Below, in pieces: positions 26,401 to 41,400 of a stretch of DNA of 64,000 nucleotides. Under the pieces are notes generated by a model. That model worked only from the letters and a program-made list of their open reading frames with translations, searched no databases and was not told the DNA's origin. The DNA lies in the NCBI RefSeq assembly GCF_020740795.1, contig NC_067282.1:150894858-150958857 (forward strand). Direction: 5' to 3'. Both the position numbers and the translations under genes were made by a program. The stretch comes from Apus apus. Taxonomy: Eukaryota; Chordata; Aves; Apodiformes; Apodidae. How positions within the stretch are numbered: position 1 is the first letter of the stretch; every line of letters begins with the position of its first letter.

Positions 26401-29400
26401 CTCAATGCTAGATACTGCGCCAGAAGTAAAATATATATATAAAATTGAGTTCCTTCCAGTACAACTTGTCGGGCTTCACACCTGCAGGGGAGAAAGGAAC
26501 AGCCACAGGTGCTGCAAAGCCCAGAGCCTAGATGGTGACTGCTGGGTGACTGCTCAGGAGTACAGTCCATTATTTCTGAATTATTGCATGTTTTTTGGAG
26601 GTAACAGCAGACAAACCTGTGCTGTCCCATTCGCATCAGGGTCATGCTAACCATGGACCCAATGGGTTCATTATGCTTGTATGTTGCCTTCTACTCTACC
26701 TTTCCAAGCAAAGAAATCCAGGCACGGAGGAAAACTAGATCAAATTCCAGGTTTGCCATTAAAGCAGCACAGACCCATTTCTCTTGTCTCTGAGGAGTCA
26801 AGCCTGGGCCATGATTGCATCTACCAAAGGCAGCACATAAAGCACTCAGAATTGGGACTTATGGGGTGGCTTTAACGTAGAAAAGAGCAGGTAAGAGCAT
26901 GGGCCATTTGGTATACCTCTCTTGGGATGTTAACAATCATAGACAGCCCACTGCCTTGAACCACAAGGCTTCCCAGTATATTTTATTTCAGTGCATGGCT
27001 TTTACAAGGTCCTCTTATCTTTATAAGGAAGACTACATTCAGAAAACTTATCTGAAAGATCTCTGCAGTGTCCCTGCTACACAGACATGATGGTGGTAGT
27101 AATAAGTGAACACCATACAGAAGAAAAATCATGGCTCCCGTGGCCAGTTTAATCACCACTTATGGTCAGGTGTCCTAGCACAAGTTATCACTGGTTGCTG
27201 CTGAGGTTGCCCTCAGCTCCCACTGAGATTGTTTATAATGCCCACACTTCAATCTAAGTTAACCTTAGGGCTGCACTTCATGAAAGTGGGCCAATATGCA
27301 TGTCTCTCATGTTTGTCCTGTCAACAAGAGGATGCAGGTGTTTTCATGAAGATGAGGTGGCTGCCAGAACCTTCCTAGATATCACCAGTGTCACCTTTTC
27401 CAAAGGCAGATGGGAAATGTTGACAACCTGGGCAAAGGCTGCCGTTAGAATTATCCAGTGCTCAAGCCTGAGCAGCAGGCAGCCCAGATGTAGAAGGGCA
27501 ATTTGACCTGAATCAGGGAAGACACTGACCCTTAGCCTATGGTCCATCTTCCTATGGGGTAAAAATACAGGGACATTTAAGAAAGGACATTTAAAAACAT
27601 TTGGCTTCCAGCAAGTTCCATGGTGACCTTTCTGACAGATTTTGAGGGCAGTTCCACATCTGCTTTCTTTGAGGTTTTCAGAAAAGCCAACCACCAGTTT
27701 AAATATTGACAGGGAAGCTGAGCTTTCTTGATCTTTTGGTTGTCTCTCCTTACTTCTACAATTTGTTTTTGAAACTTTCCCACAAGGACCACTGAAAGTT
27801 TTAAAGTGTAAGGAAGCAGACAGTAGGCTAGGCTTTGGGGTCAAATTCACCAGGATCCCTGCAACTTGAAGTCATCTTGGTCTTGATGCACAGCACAGAA
27901 GGATTAAGGCCATTTTACGTATGATTAAATTTGATTGGTAAAGTATTTAGACCACATCCATGCTTCTTTTTTCACACAAACTGGAAGGTGTGCTGAACAA
28001 CAGTTGGTTTATTCAAAGCTGGCTTGTGCCGTGTCCTTCACAGATTCCAGCAGCAGGAGTCAGTTAGACTGTAACTTACCTTCAGCAAAAATGTTTCTCC
28101 CTGCCACATGTGCTACACCAATGGTGAAGGCAAAGGACATGCAGGCAGCTCACTGCAGGAGACCGACTGACAGCCCATCCTCCCTCCTGGGTGACAACGC
28201 AGGACGTGAACAACTGGAAGGCAAAAGAAAACACGAGGAAGAGGAAGAACAGCTATGTGATTTTCCAGTGGACCATCCACTTCATGGTGAGTGCCTCTAC
28301 ATCCAAACTTTCCCCCAGAGTACCCAAACACACAGCTGTTATCTATAATGAGGTACATGGCAACACCTAACAACAGACATCACAAATATCTCTACTGCTC
28401 AGCTCCTGGCTGAGTCAAAGGGATGGCTCTTCAGTCTCACCATCAAAAACATGGAGACCCACCCTAGGAGCCGAAGATCTCACTCAGGCCTGCCAACTCT
28501 ACCAATTTTAGTGACAGAGACTGCTTTTGGTGTTTATTACTTGTAGGGGCAATCTACAGAGTTGCCATGTTCAGCAGCCTGACTCCCTGGGTTGTGCAAC
28601 GCCTGTTTCCTGGTAAATGGGCATTGCACAACGTGAGGAGCCAGGCTGCTGAACATGCCGAATCAGCTCCGTGTGTTCCCTACACCTTGGACCCACTGTA
28701 CAGGTGATCAAGAGGTCATCAGCATGCGCACAGGCAAACTGTTGGTGTGCAACAGGTCTGGCATGTAGGATGCGTCAAGCACAGTTTTCAAGCCTGGCCG
28801 TGTTCATAGGTCTGCTCATTTCATGAGTTGTGAGCACTGGTAAACAGCAGCCTATCTCTGAGCCAAAGCAAAGGACAATGCAAATATACTTGGCCAATAT
28901 GTTGCAGAGACTTTAAGCTAAGCAGAATACATGGTACCTGAACAAGACAAGTTCCTAACAGGAAGATTGCAACCTACTAGTAGCATGTGACAAAATCTGC
29001 TTTAAGTTTTTTGAGTTCTAGGAAAGGTTAATACAATCTCACTGCAGTCCACAAAACAGGCTACCAGAAGCAGCAGTAAGGTGTTTTTGGCACAGATTGT
29101 TATTATTCACTCTTTTCTGAAAGGGAAAATAAAAGAAAAAAGAAAGAAGAAAAAAAAAAAAGGCAATATAAATTAAGTCAGTTGAAGACTCCTGATGGGC
29201 TCATGTGGTCGCAGATGCAGGGTCATTCAGCTGGCTTCACTGAGATCCACACAACCTCCTACCTCCTAGGCCCACACTCTGCAAGTTGGCAGAGGAAAAA
29301 TACTTGTGAAATATATCTGAAAGAAGAGCTTTGTTCCTGCTGCTATGGTATATACAGGAGTCTTGTGACAAGCTGCTGTCACCTTCTCGTCCCTGGCATG

Positions 29401-32400
29401 GCATCTGTCTTCATGCAATGAGAAGCCTTGTAGGATAACCAGATATTTTAGGCTACCTCTGCCCTGTAATGTGCACGCAGCTGATGGCAGCAGGACAAAA
29501 TCACATTGCATCTCACAGAAGAGCCAGGGCTGGATACATCTGGCACTCAGAGTTGCCTGTGAGTGGTAAAAAGGAATATATTTCATGCAGGAGAGTACCC
29601 AGACAGAGGGATCATACTGAAGCCAAGAGGTGGCTTTCCTAGGGTGACAGAGGCTGTCCCAACTCAGCACGTAGCCTCATTGACCAGACCAGTGGTCAGA
29701 AGCAGCCTCATCAGCAAAGCAGAGTGGAAGCATGTAATTATCTGCGCCAAGCTGAGCAAGCCCTGTCAATGACAACTTATAGTTTAAAGGCATTTTAAAC
29801 AAAATCCCTCTGTTCCCTGGTTGCAGTGGGGTTTTGAAACCAAGCAGAGGTTTAATGATCTGCTATTTTTTAGGCTACCGGTTCCTGCAGTTGCTGAGCC
29901 TTTGATAGAAACTGGCTGAAGGAGGGGGGAGGATCTTAAAGCACTGCATTGGCATTTTCCCTGTGGTGCACAAACAATGATATTTCGGATCCCATTCATA
30001 CACTCTGTCATTCTTAGCAGGGAGCTAGAGGCCTAGGTTTAAAATGCTTTCCAGCATCATAAGCTTCAGCCTCCTTCCTCCATTTTACATTAGGGGGGAA
30101 GAGCTGGCAGCTCTTTTTCTCCTGCCTCTGGCTGTGGCTGAAGTCAATCTTTCCCAGACAAGATTAGCAGCAATGCCTGCAAGAGAGGTAGGCGGGACCA
30201 TCCCTGGAAGCAGTCTGTAATTCTTAAAGCTTGAGCTGATAGCAAATTTATTTCTGTTTCCATGCCTATCTACTCTGCAGTACTTCAGTTACACTTTTAG
30301 CATGGTAGCTATAGGCTGGTTATGGGTTCTCCAGGCAGCCAGGCAGTACCAAATGCTCATAGCATCTGCCATGGAGGTGTTCCCAGGACCTCCCTCACAC
30401 CCACACCGAGGATGCCTACAAGCACCCAGGGGAACTGCACCAACCTCAGCAATGGGAGAGCTTTCTGATGTGAAAGACATCAGAAGTCCTTGGCTGGCCA
30501 TTTCCTCACCTCTTTCTCACAGGCCACCTCTATCTATATAAAACATCTGCATAATTTGTGAGGAAGGGTGCTAGGCTCTGACTAAATGTACACATCTGTA
30601 TAGTTGACAGGGAGCAGAAGAAATCAAGCATACAGTCTCCTTGGAGGTGGGAGGGCTGAGGCTTGTCTTGTGCTTTTCTGGATAGGAGGAAAAAGATTAT
30701 AAGGAAGCTATGACAATATGCCATTCATGGCCAGGTGGTCTGAGATAGCAAGAGCAGCCCATATGTGACCCTGAATGTGAATTTGGAGCATATTTCCAGG
30801 AAACTCTCTAACAGTGGGTGTTCCTAAAAATTGCCTCTCCCACAAAATGGCTTCTGCTACAAAACGGTTTAGAAATGCAGTGTCATTTAAACTAAATAGA
30901 TGTATGCCCTTATCATAAACCATTTACAGGAAGTAATGCCTCTTGCACTTTGAACTTAGAGGTTGCCTTGTAAGCAAAAAAAAAAAAAAAAAAAAAAGAG
31001 AAAAGCCCTCATATGCTGGAGATATGCTGACAGTGGCATATAGTGTTCTTAAGCCCCCATTGAATTTGGAAGCCTTAATTCTGAATGTCGGGTGCTTTCA
31101 CCTGTGTCATTCTGTGTGAAAAGCTCAGCAGAACTTTTTCAGAAAACCTGGTTCTTGGGATGCCATGCTGATAAAACACATTTTATAAGGATACCATTCT
31201 GAGTAAGGCCTTACTTTGGAGTTGTGGGTACAGGCTCTGCTTGGGCCATCTCTGTGAAATGATGAATTGCTGCTATTTTGTTGTGTGCAACCACCATCTC
31301 TGCCAGGGTCTCAAAACTTAAGAACAAGCAGGGCAAACTCCTGTCGCTGTCAGTCAACATCACGGCAACATGTCCAGGTAAAGACACAAATTAAAGCCTG
31401 AGCTTCCACTTTCCTTTTAGTTCCTTCTTTCTGCTCTCCACGCTCCTGGGACTTGACCAGTTCACCACAGTCAAGCACTGGAGCCCAAGAGGATTATTTG
31501 CCTCCATGCCTGCCTGACCTGCAGCAGCTCCTGCTGGAGACTGCCTCATGTGAGATCCCAGCCTAGTTCAGATCCTCATGGGCAAGTCTTTTGCCATGTC
31601 TTTTACACAGGCTGGGTCTGATGGTATTCATTTGTGTGTGTGCATAGTAACTACAACCAAAGATGGTGGGTAAGTGTGCCCAGCATTGCACATAGATAAG
31701 GGTTCCAGTCCTCTGCTCCAGTGATGGGGCAGTCAGTGCCTTGGAGAAGCCATATAGCGTCATCACCTTAAAACACTGGCAGATGCCTTGTCTTGTGGGA
31801 TTTCTATTTTGAGCAATAATTCAAGTAGAAGGTACATCATGCTTCAATACATGAAGCTAGCTCCTAATTCCAACAGAAACTGAGGGTTTCAGGCTTTGGG
31901 AAAAGCTGGACTATGTTATTTCCTGTAGCTCATGACTGTAGAGGAGGCTGCTGTAATGAATCAACATCACCCAAATACTTCCATAGAGGAAATCCTCTGC
32001 AAACTTCTGACTGGGAGCTCAGGGATCTTTGTATTAATCTAATTCTTTTATTCTTATGATAGCATCTTTGATCCCAAAGCATATTGACAAATTCTGGTGA
32101 CAATTATCATAAAGACAACAGGAAATACTGAGATTATCTCAGTTCTGGAGAACTTCCAGTGTAAGTCATGTCCCCTTGGTACTGATGTTAGTGGCAGGCA
32201 TCTTTAGCTTAGTGTTTATGTTTTCTCTGAAGCCATAAATTCATTTGTACAATATGGTCAAATCCATGTACCCCTGTGAAACAGCATGGTTTATCTCCCA
32301 CAGAACAATCTTTTCCCCAATATGCTGACTTATCTTAATCCATTTATAAAACACCTAAGAGACCAGGAAGCACTGAATAATCACAATCCCAAATCAGTAT

Positions 32401-35400
32401 CAACTGCCCAGAATGGGACTGCAAAAAAAAGGGCACAAGCAACCCATTGTCCTGCAGAATAAAAGGAATCAATTCAAAATTAAAAGGAAAAGCAGGAGGA
32501 AAAAAATAAATGCCTATATATATAGTTTTGCTGCCATTAGATCTCTTACCAGTCTTCTATTTATCAGTGTGAATAGTCCCTGCAGCCCTGTGTCTCTGAA
32601 GTGCAGTATTCCTCTATACGTTTAGAAATGCAGCAGACCATTGACCTTGTTTTGGTGGGTTTACCTGAGGCGTTGTTGAAGGATGGTTCTTTGTTTTTCT
32701 CCCTCTTTGAAGACTGACTGTTTGTAATCACACCCTGGATATTAGAGGCATGAAACCTAAATTCTTTACTCCCACCCGTCAGACTCTGTTCCCATAGATG
32801 TCTGACTGATTTAAGTAAGCACTGAAGAAAGCAAAGCTGTCAGCTGTTGGAGGACTATAATAAATTCTGTTTGTGTTGTTTCTTAGTGAGTTTTGGCTTT
32901 TGTGTTTGTTGGGTTTTTTTAGTTAAAGAAAATGTTAGCATTTAGTGCTTTCTATGAGCAGCATCTTTTTCCTGGCAATTTTTAATCCAAAGGGTACATC
33001 ACAGAAGACCCAGAGGTTAATTTGTTCCTGATAGTCAAATCTGTGTAATGTGACCACTTGTAATGCTGATGGCCCAGCCTGATAAGTTTATTTCAAAAAT
33101 CTTATGAGTACTTACTGTCTTCTCCTAAATTGTCTGAGAACTTTACATCCCCGAGATTTGGTACTTTTAATTACTGTTCCTAGAAATCGAGGGCAGGCCT
33201 TTTGCCTACTGTATTAGCAAGTGCCTTGTGCTGAAATGGGAAACAGCAGAGATTACATACTAAAATAATGATGGAATTATACTTTCTTGGAGGGAGCACA
33301 AACTTCAAGGCAGGGATGTAAACAAGCATGCCTGATTGGTGTCTAGAGGTTTGCAAGTGCAAATAAACCACGAAGAGCAGGAATAAAATAGAACACAGGC
33401 TGTCTGTGCATCCTGCAATAAGCTCAGCTTTCTCCATGGGCAAATGGCTGGTTTCTGACAACTGTGGTGACCAGACAGTGTGGGGAGAATGGTAGGGAAC
33501 TTATTTTTCTTGGTGAGAACTGTTACTGGATCTGCCTGGCCACTGCTTTTAAGGTGAAGTTTGACAGTGGCTGAACATTCACAGGAAGTAAATTTCAAGC
33601 TTGATATTTAGCTGAATGGGGAAACTACACATACCTACTCCAAATCCACTTTGACCTAAAGGAGTTAATGAAGGTGTAGGTCATTAAGCCCGGTATCAGG
33701 TGCTGGAAGTTAACGCACTCCCCTGTCAGTTGGGGTCCCTCAAACCACGGTCTGCACATTTCTTCCTCCAAATGTTTTGCTGACCATTGGTAGCGCTAGA
33801 GTTGCACCGTTTCAGGGCAGCAGCTTTTGTAAACACCATAATCATTTAGCTGGCATATGGGAAGGGTTAACTTCACCAGGGGCTCATGTTGATAATGAGC
33901 ATTATCCTCTGCAACAAACTGTACACATGAATGGTTTCATATATGCTGTCTACTTGCCAGCTCCTCTGACAAGCAGACTAAGAAACTCCCCTGGCCACCA
34001 CTGTACAGCCTCCTTAAACAGGTTTCTAGCCTGATATTTTCAGCATTCCTGCTCACATCACCTAAAGTCTGTACCTCTCTTCATTTGTGTGACAGCATTG
34101 CTGTCAGGTGATTAGGCACTACTTTGCTAGGGTGGAAACAACTCTCGTTCAAGGAGTTATAGACTGAAGGAAGGAAGTCAAGACTTTAAAAGTTCAAGTC
34201 ATGTTGCTCTGTCTTAACTTTGGCAATGCCTGAAAGGCCAGCAACTGGATGCTAAATGCTGGGTTTCACTAACAGGAGGCTCTATCCACAGCACGTTGTC
34301 CCTATCCAGTTAGGATCAGTCTTGCTGGCTATGTCAGTCCTTCTTAACAAAGGGCCAAAAAAACACTTCAATACAGATTAAACACATTGCTGTACTCCCA
34401 CCTAAATACTGCAGCTCAAGCTCTTTTGAAAGCTGTGATCTAGCTCTTTAATTAAGAGAGGGACTGCCATGGGTACATCTCTGTACACAGACAAGCATGT
34501 TTTGTCCTGATGCCGTCAAAAATCTGCTATAACTCTTTGATAGAGTTGCAGTTGGCTTGACTGCCATGACCAGGATGTCACCACAAGAGAACAACATTCA
34601 GAAAAGCCACACGAAGGAACCAGTTGGGAGACCCATATATCTGTAATTGGTTGAATTAAAAAGAAGAGAACAAGGAACTTATTTTAAAGAAGCTAAAAGG
34701 GAGAAACAGAACTAACCAGATATAATTAAGCTTTTTTTCAATGCTCCTGAGTTTCTTTTTGAGAAACAAATGATACAGTCAACTTTGTTGCACAGAGAAA
34801 AATATATTTCTGAGGATATGTAGCTAAAGCCACTTCCTTGCTTCTGCAACTTTGTTCTCTCTTCTTGTCAAAGCAGCAGCAAAATGTTTGTATCTGGTTG
34901 TCGTATTCCATGAGAGGGTGTCTGTCCAGAAATGACAAAGAGGATTGCAGGAAGATAAACTGATCCCACCAGTTTTCAGCTACCTAGATGATGGATTCCA
35001 AAGCAAATATGTGTCTGCCAGCAGTGACTTCCAGTCCTTTGCGGTTTTTAGTTCTTTATCCCTCCAGAGTATGCACCCTTCTAATGAGACCAAGTAGGCT
35101 TGTTGCAGTCTTAGCCTGCTGATGGACTACATGCAAATGGGAGATGCAATTGCAGAGATCTCCTTGAGGTAGCATTTATCTAGCTGGTTCAGATATGGGG
35201 CAGCTGAGAAACAGCACTGCAAGGTGTAGCACAGGCTGTATGCTTGGTACAGACTATGATCCGGAATAAATTTGCCCACATATGGCATTGCTGCCGCTGC
35301 ACATATTTTACTTAGCAAACTCAGGTACAGGCAATAGTCTTCAGTATTTATTTGCTCATATCTCTAATATCTTGTAACTTGGTTGTACTAGAGAGTGGAA

Positions 35401-38400
35401 ATAAGTCATTATGTGGTAAGCTAAAATTGTATATATAAGCAATTATGAATCAGGCTCCTTGAGCTGCATGCAGTACGAAAGCCTTAATTTCTCTTACTTT
35501 CTCAGAAAGGAATGATGAGGGGGCTTCAGCCCACATGGATATTTTGAGGTCAGAGATCACAAGTTGGGAAGGACCTCTGGAGACCATCTTGTCCAACCCC
35601 AACTCTAAACAGGAGAAGATTAAATCAGATTGCTTAAGCCTTTGTCCAATCAAGTTTGGAGTATCTCCAAGGACTGAGACTTCTCAGCCTGTCTAGGCCC
35701 ACATCAGACTACCTTCATGGTGAAAACATTTTTTCCTATTATATAATCAGAATTTTCCTTGCTGCAACTTGTACCCATTGGCCTCATCCTTTCACTGCGC
35801 ATCTTCCAAAAGAATCTGTATTTCTAGCAAGTGCAAATATTTCAACTAGTAATAAAGCCTGATTTCTAGAGGACAAACGGAGCCTGTTACTGAATTTACA
35901 GGAGCTATACTGCCTTATCAGCATGGAGAATCTGGCCCTTCCAATGTCAACAGTAAGGCAATGTAGAGACAGCTGTATCTCCAAGCATCTGCAAATGCTG
36001 ACTTAGTTGCCTGGTTCTTTCAGGCTTGGTTTCAACAGTCAGCTAACCTGTAAATGACTTTCACAGAGCATAAAATCACACTTGACTATCCCCAGCTTTT
36101 ACATAGAAAAGAGCTCAGGAAACTCAGACAGACTCTTATTTCCCCAGGGACTTTAGAGCCACGTTTGTAAAGCCAATGTTATACTTCCAACACTTTCTAG
36201 CCTTATATCTTCCACCCACATTCTTTATTAGATTGTAATTCTGAATGCAGTTGTTTGCTGTGGGATCGCTAAGCTAAGGTCCCAAGGCAAAGGGAAGTAT
36301 CAAAGCTACAGTCAGAGAAAGTTTCATCTTGCAAGAGAAAATGTTCATATAGAGCCCCAGATATTTTGTATTATTTTTTAGTGAAAAAAAAAAATAGAAA
36401 AACTTATTACTTATAGAAAAAAATGCATTCATCTAGCTTTCCTACTGGCAAAAGCCTTGATTAGTTCACAGGAGTCTATTTTGTTAGCAATTTAATTTAA
36501 TTTCCAGTTGAAATCCAAGCCTGTCTTTCTGTCTGTACTGGCCCTTAGCTGACCTCGTGTATTCTATTTTGTTTATCTGCTGAGTTTCAGCTTTGAAAAA
36601 TCTGGTTTCAGAAGGATTGACACTTCTGAGTCCTGTGTAAAGCCTTCCCTGACATAAGAGCCTCTTCTGTAAAACAGTTCACCATTCAAGAAGGAAAAGT
36701 GTGGAGGATGTAAGAGTGAACCAATAGGAAGTTTCTTTTGCCTTTCACCAAGTTATCATCTGGGTCATTTTCATAATAAAGAAACTGGTATGAGACAACA
36801 GAAACTCACGAGTGTATTCTCTCTCAAGCCATGCTCTCTAGTCCTGGACACTTCTTAGCTGACAGTGGGACAGAATGTTGTGAGAGATTAGCTGGCAGAT
36901 CCACTGCCTGTCCCAACTCTAGCAAAGTTTAAAATACTGTGCAGTTGAAGACAATGGATATGAATCTCAGGTGCCATAAGATGTCCCAGCTCAATAAAAA
37001 AGTTTCTTCCCAAATTTATGCCAGAAGTGCACAGCCTTTGCCTTCTTATTCTTTCATATTCTTTGTAGGGTAGACTTTGTAGCTCCTTCTAGTCTCATGG
37101 TCTTCACTACTGAAGTTGTTTCATACATTGGCTCTGTACAGATGGTATTCATTTCATTGCTTGTACCAGCTCATTTCTTCAGTCTGTAAGTGATTGATTA
37201 ATCCAATGAACTCTGTACCAAGTGTCCTGGGAGCACTCACAACTTCTTAGGATAGGTATCCACATTATCATCTCAGGCTCTGGAGGGTATGAACATGCTT
37301 TCTAGGGGAACAGCCTACAGCTAATATGGTCTAATAATGTAAATAATTCCTTTTTATCTCAGATAGTAGTCTCTGGTTTGGGCACTAAAAGAGTTGCCTT
37401 AGCTTTGATTCCTTATTATGAAGAGGACATGGGCGCTGTCATCATATGTGCTTACAGGCAAGAACTAATGATTGTTTTTTGTATGGTGCCTGCTGTGATC
37501 AGGTCTGATGCAGCTGGTCTTTGGCATTCACTTAAATCCCATCATGGTCCAGTTCAGTCATCCCAGTTCTGTAGAGTCTGGTTAATGTAATGTTGGTTGA
37601 TGAAAAGCTCAACATGAGCTGTCAATGTGCACTTAGAGCACAGAAAGCCAACCATGTCCTGGGCTGCATCAAAAGAAGCATGGCCAGCAGATCAAGGGAG
37701 GTGATTCTCACCCTCTATTCTGCTCTTGTGAGAATCCACCTAGAGTACTGTCTCCAGTTCTGGAGCTCCCAACACAGAAAGGACATGGAGCTGTTGGAGG
37801 GAGTCCAGAGGAGGGCCACTGAGATGATCAGAGGGCTGGAGCACCTCAGCTATGAGGACAGGAAGAGAGAGTTGGGGTTGTTCAGCCTGGAGAGAGAAGG
37901 TTCTGGGGAGACCTTAGAACAGCCTTCCAGTACGTGAAGGGACTACAAGAAAGTTGGGGGAGGGACTTTTTACAAGGGCTTGTAGTGGTAGGAGGTAGGG
38001 GGACAGTTTTAAGCTGAAAGAAGGTGGATTTAGATTAGACATTAGGAAGAAAATCTTCAGTGTGAGAGTGTTGAGACAGTGGCACATGTTGCCCAGGGAA
38101 ATTGTGGATGTCCCCTTCCTGGAAGAGTTCAAGACCAGGTTCAACTGGGCTTTGAGCAACGTGGTCTAGTAAAAGGGGTCACTGCCCATGAAAGGGGGTT
38201 GGAACTACATGTTGTCTAAAGCCCTTTCCAACTCAAACCGTTCTATGATTCTATGATTCAGTATATGAGACAGAAAGGCTTATACTGGACTAAATCATTA
38301 TTTGCTGTGTTCTAATGGAACACGAAAATACACTGTGTTTTTAGTATTATTTGATGTGATATCTTAGGGTTTAAAATTTAGATGGTTTCTTTGCATAGTC

Positions 38401-41400
38401 ATTAAATAATACTTCCGTTCGTTAATCTAATACTTTAAAAAAATATATATACAGTGGGATTTTTTTGCTAATTCAGAAACTTTCCAGGAGATAGACAAGT
38501 TTGTTCTCTTTCTCCTGAATGAGAGATTGCTAGAAGTTACATAGACTGCCAGGGCATACAAAATCTGGCAGAAGAAGAACCCTGCTGGCATCCTAGATGT
38601 TTTTATACAGCTGGGACCACAGGAACAAGGAAGCAGTCACAGTTTGAGCTTGGATCTCTTGCTCCATTCTGGAAATGCTGGAGGTAGACTGCAGCTTCTT
38701 CCAGGTTTGTGGAGCCAGTCTTCTACCCTGGATAGAAGCAGAAGCTCAGCTCATTGTTCAGGAAGATGTACAGGACATCTCAGGGAGACTTCAAATCTCT
38801 GAGCCCATGACAAGGTCAGGACAAACTTCTTTTGTAGTCGGAATCTGCTATACGAATTGCCCTTTACCAGATAAATATATATACTATACGTTGTAAAGAT
38901 GTAGATACAGCAGAGATATTCATTACTGTATGACAGAACATTATGTGCTTGACAAAATATCAGCTTCGTACTCAATCTTACATGTCTACAGGATCTCCCA
39001 GGAGAATATGGAGGCCAGGCCCCACACAGGGGCATGAGATGAAAATCTTCCAGATAAGAGACACCACTATGAATTGTTAGCTCTATCATATCTACAGTGG
39101 ACGTAGTCTCCTGAGATTCATATTCTCAGCCCTAATATTTCCTTTTTAATCCATCCAGCAATAAACCCCTTCACAGCCATCTTTTCAGAAGGTTGGAGTA
39201 GATGCAACTTGGTAATTGGGGCTTCTTAGGGTAGAGTGCCCATTGCTATATTCAACATAAGCACAAAAAAATATTTCTCATTTCAGATCACTGCCCTAGA
39301 AGTGTCAGCAAGATTCAATGTAAATAACATTTTTCTCTTGGGGCTGAAGCCAGCACTGCAGTCTAATGAGCAGTACTTTTGTAAGCTGGTGAAACGTCTA
39401 ATGATTAACTGTGCTGGACATCAGCTTTATTAGGCTGTTTCTGAGGTATGGGAATATTGACAGTATTAATGATAAATGATGCTCCTCAGTTATTCTTGCA
39501 TGACTGGCTTCCTTTCAAAGAACCCAAAAGGTTTAGAAAAGATGAAATAGTCACAACAGAATATGCCCACTTACTGGTCCCCAGGTGTTGTGTCTTAGGC
39601 ACCTTCACACCACATCAATGGACAGAATTTTTTATTCCTTGTTTTCTGTGTCAACAGAGTCATGATGAATTTTCAATTACAGAATGACAAATGTCATTTT
39701 TTTTTTGTTAGCTTAGGGCCCAATTTATATTGATCAAGACATTTAGTTACCTTTTTCACTGCTTTAGCTCTCAAAAGGAAAAGTTTATGCTAATGATTGA
39801 ACAAAAGGGGGGAAAATAGTACAAAGTCTCTTTGAGGGACTAAGCTAACCTTCTTTGGTTAACTGTGCTCATTAGGAAGTCTGTGCACCTAGTTACACAG
39901 TATGAATGGGTACTTGTCATCAGACCATGGAAGACCAAAAGCAGTTATCCAAAAAGGTCATTTTCTTGAACAACATCATGTCATTGTCAATTACTTCAGG
40001 TCATTGAGTAGCAAGCTCATCACAGTCATTAGTGATATTAGAATTTTTATGCTCCTGTCAGGCTGCAGTTTTCCAAGTTCATTAGAAAAACCCCTGTGAC
40101 TCACAATGCTTGGGGCATAGCTTTTTGCACCAGTCATTCAATGTCAGCTGGAAGATACTCCATTTGTGCATCAGAGAGGATCCCAGCCTTGGGATGAATA
40201 TCTTCTCTTTCATTCTATGTACTTTAAGGGTTTCTTCATAAATAGTTAAGAAGAGATTCTAAATTAGCATCAGATGTGTGCATGTGACAGACCGGAGCAA
40301 AAAGGAGTCTAAGGTTGGTCCAACACTAAAGGACTTTGATGACAAATGCATTGCAGGGCTAGTGTGGTTAAAATAAGTAGGGTTTTGTAGATATTGACAT
40401 GTAGTGAATTCATGGAATTAGCACTGCAGCTGGGCAGTTTTGCCTCACTCCTTGAATGATAAAGGAGTTTGTTCACATTCACTGCTGGGTCAGGAGACAA
40501 TCACCTATGGTAAGCACATCTCTAGAAGGTGTGGGAGGTACCATCCCAGCTGTGTAGCAATTTACAAAAATTGCTGGATCTCTGAATCTTCTTGCATCCC
40601 TGTGGCCTTTTCCTACAAAATGTGAAACATCTTTCCTTGTTTGCACAGTTGAGAGGAAAGGGAAGCGGAGAATCCGGACAACATTCACAGCTGAGCAGCT
40701 CCAGGAACTGGAGAAGATTTTCCAAGTGACTCACTACCCAGATGTCCATATTCGCAATCAACTGGCAGCAAAGATAAACCTTCCAGAAGCCAGAGTTCAG
40801 GTACATTGTGTCTCCAAAAGGCTATGCTCATTGCTCACTTTATTCAGAGTACATTCTGAATAGTTTATGCCTGGATGACAACACTAATGAAATACGTGAC
40901 CTCCCTGTTACCTCACAGAGGAAGCCAGTATCACTGTTCTCCTTTTACAAATAGGAAAAAAGAATTTGTCACCCACCTGGGATTAAGCAAATGGGATTAA
41001 TCAAAGGGTTAACAGGAGCTCTAAGCACACTAAATGCACAGCAAATAGGAGTTACAGATGGTTATGAGCAGCCTGTTGGACTCTGCAGTGACAGAGAGGC
41101 CATTTATGAAAATATTTATTAATCATTTCTCAACCTTTAATATACTAATGTACATCCAGTACAAACTGTCATAGTCATCTGTCTTCTGTAGGGCCTCAAA
41201 AAAACAGGGAAAGGAACTGCCCAAACGAAAATGCTTTCTTACTGTTCTTTATTTTGATATCACAGGCTATAAATGCTCTGGCTGTAATTTCAGTGCAGAG
41301 AAATGAATCCAGTTTCCCCCAGCTGTAATGCAGTCTTGCTGACCGAGCTCAAAACTGACCCCAAATGTTTGCCGCATATGAAATCCGCTACATTAAAACA

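Larger units (their letters stand above)
20469..40648 (+). other. ISX: ISX intron 1 (20,180 bp)
   Basis: A phase 1 intron with gtaagt donor and pyrimidine-rich cacag acceptor. It holds minus-strand CR1 pieces near 22.0 and 35.5 kb, plus-strand CR1 pieces near 23.8 and 37.6 kb, a 194-codon antisense ORF (22168-22752), a long inverted repeat (28566-28657), a candidate cassette exon (28086-28286) and short homopolymer tracts near 20.84, 25.12, 29.14 and 30.98 kb. An AT-rich block near 24.53-24.66 kb carries several homeodomain and octamer-type motifs. The rest looks like ordinary AT-leaning intron sequence. Confidence 0.9.

Noticed and set aside
27935..28348. A 137-codon ORF as an independent gene
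   Set aside because: No start context, domain or homology recognised. Only its central part is of interest, as a possible spliced exon.
37590..37937. A 115-codon ORF in intron 1
   Set aside because: It is the ORF2 C-terminal part of a truncated CR1 LINE, not a host gene.
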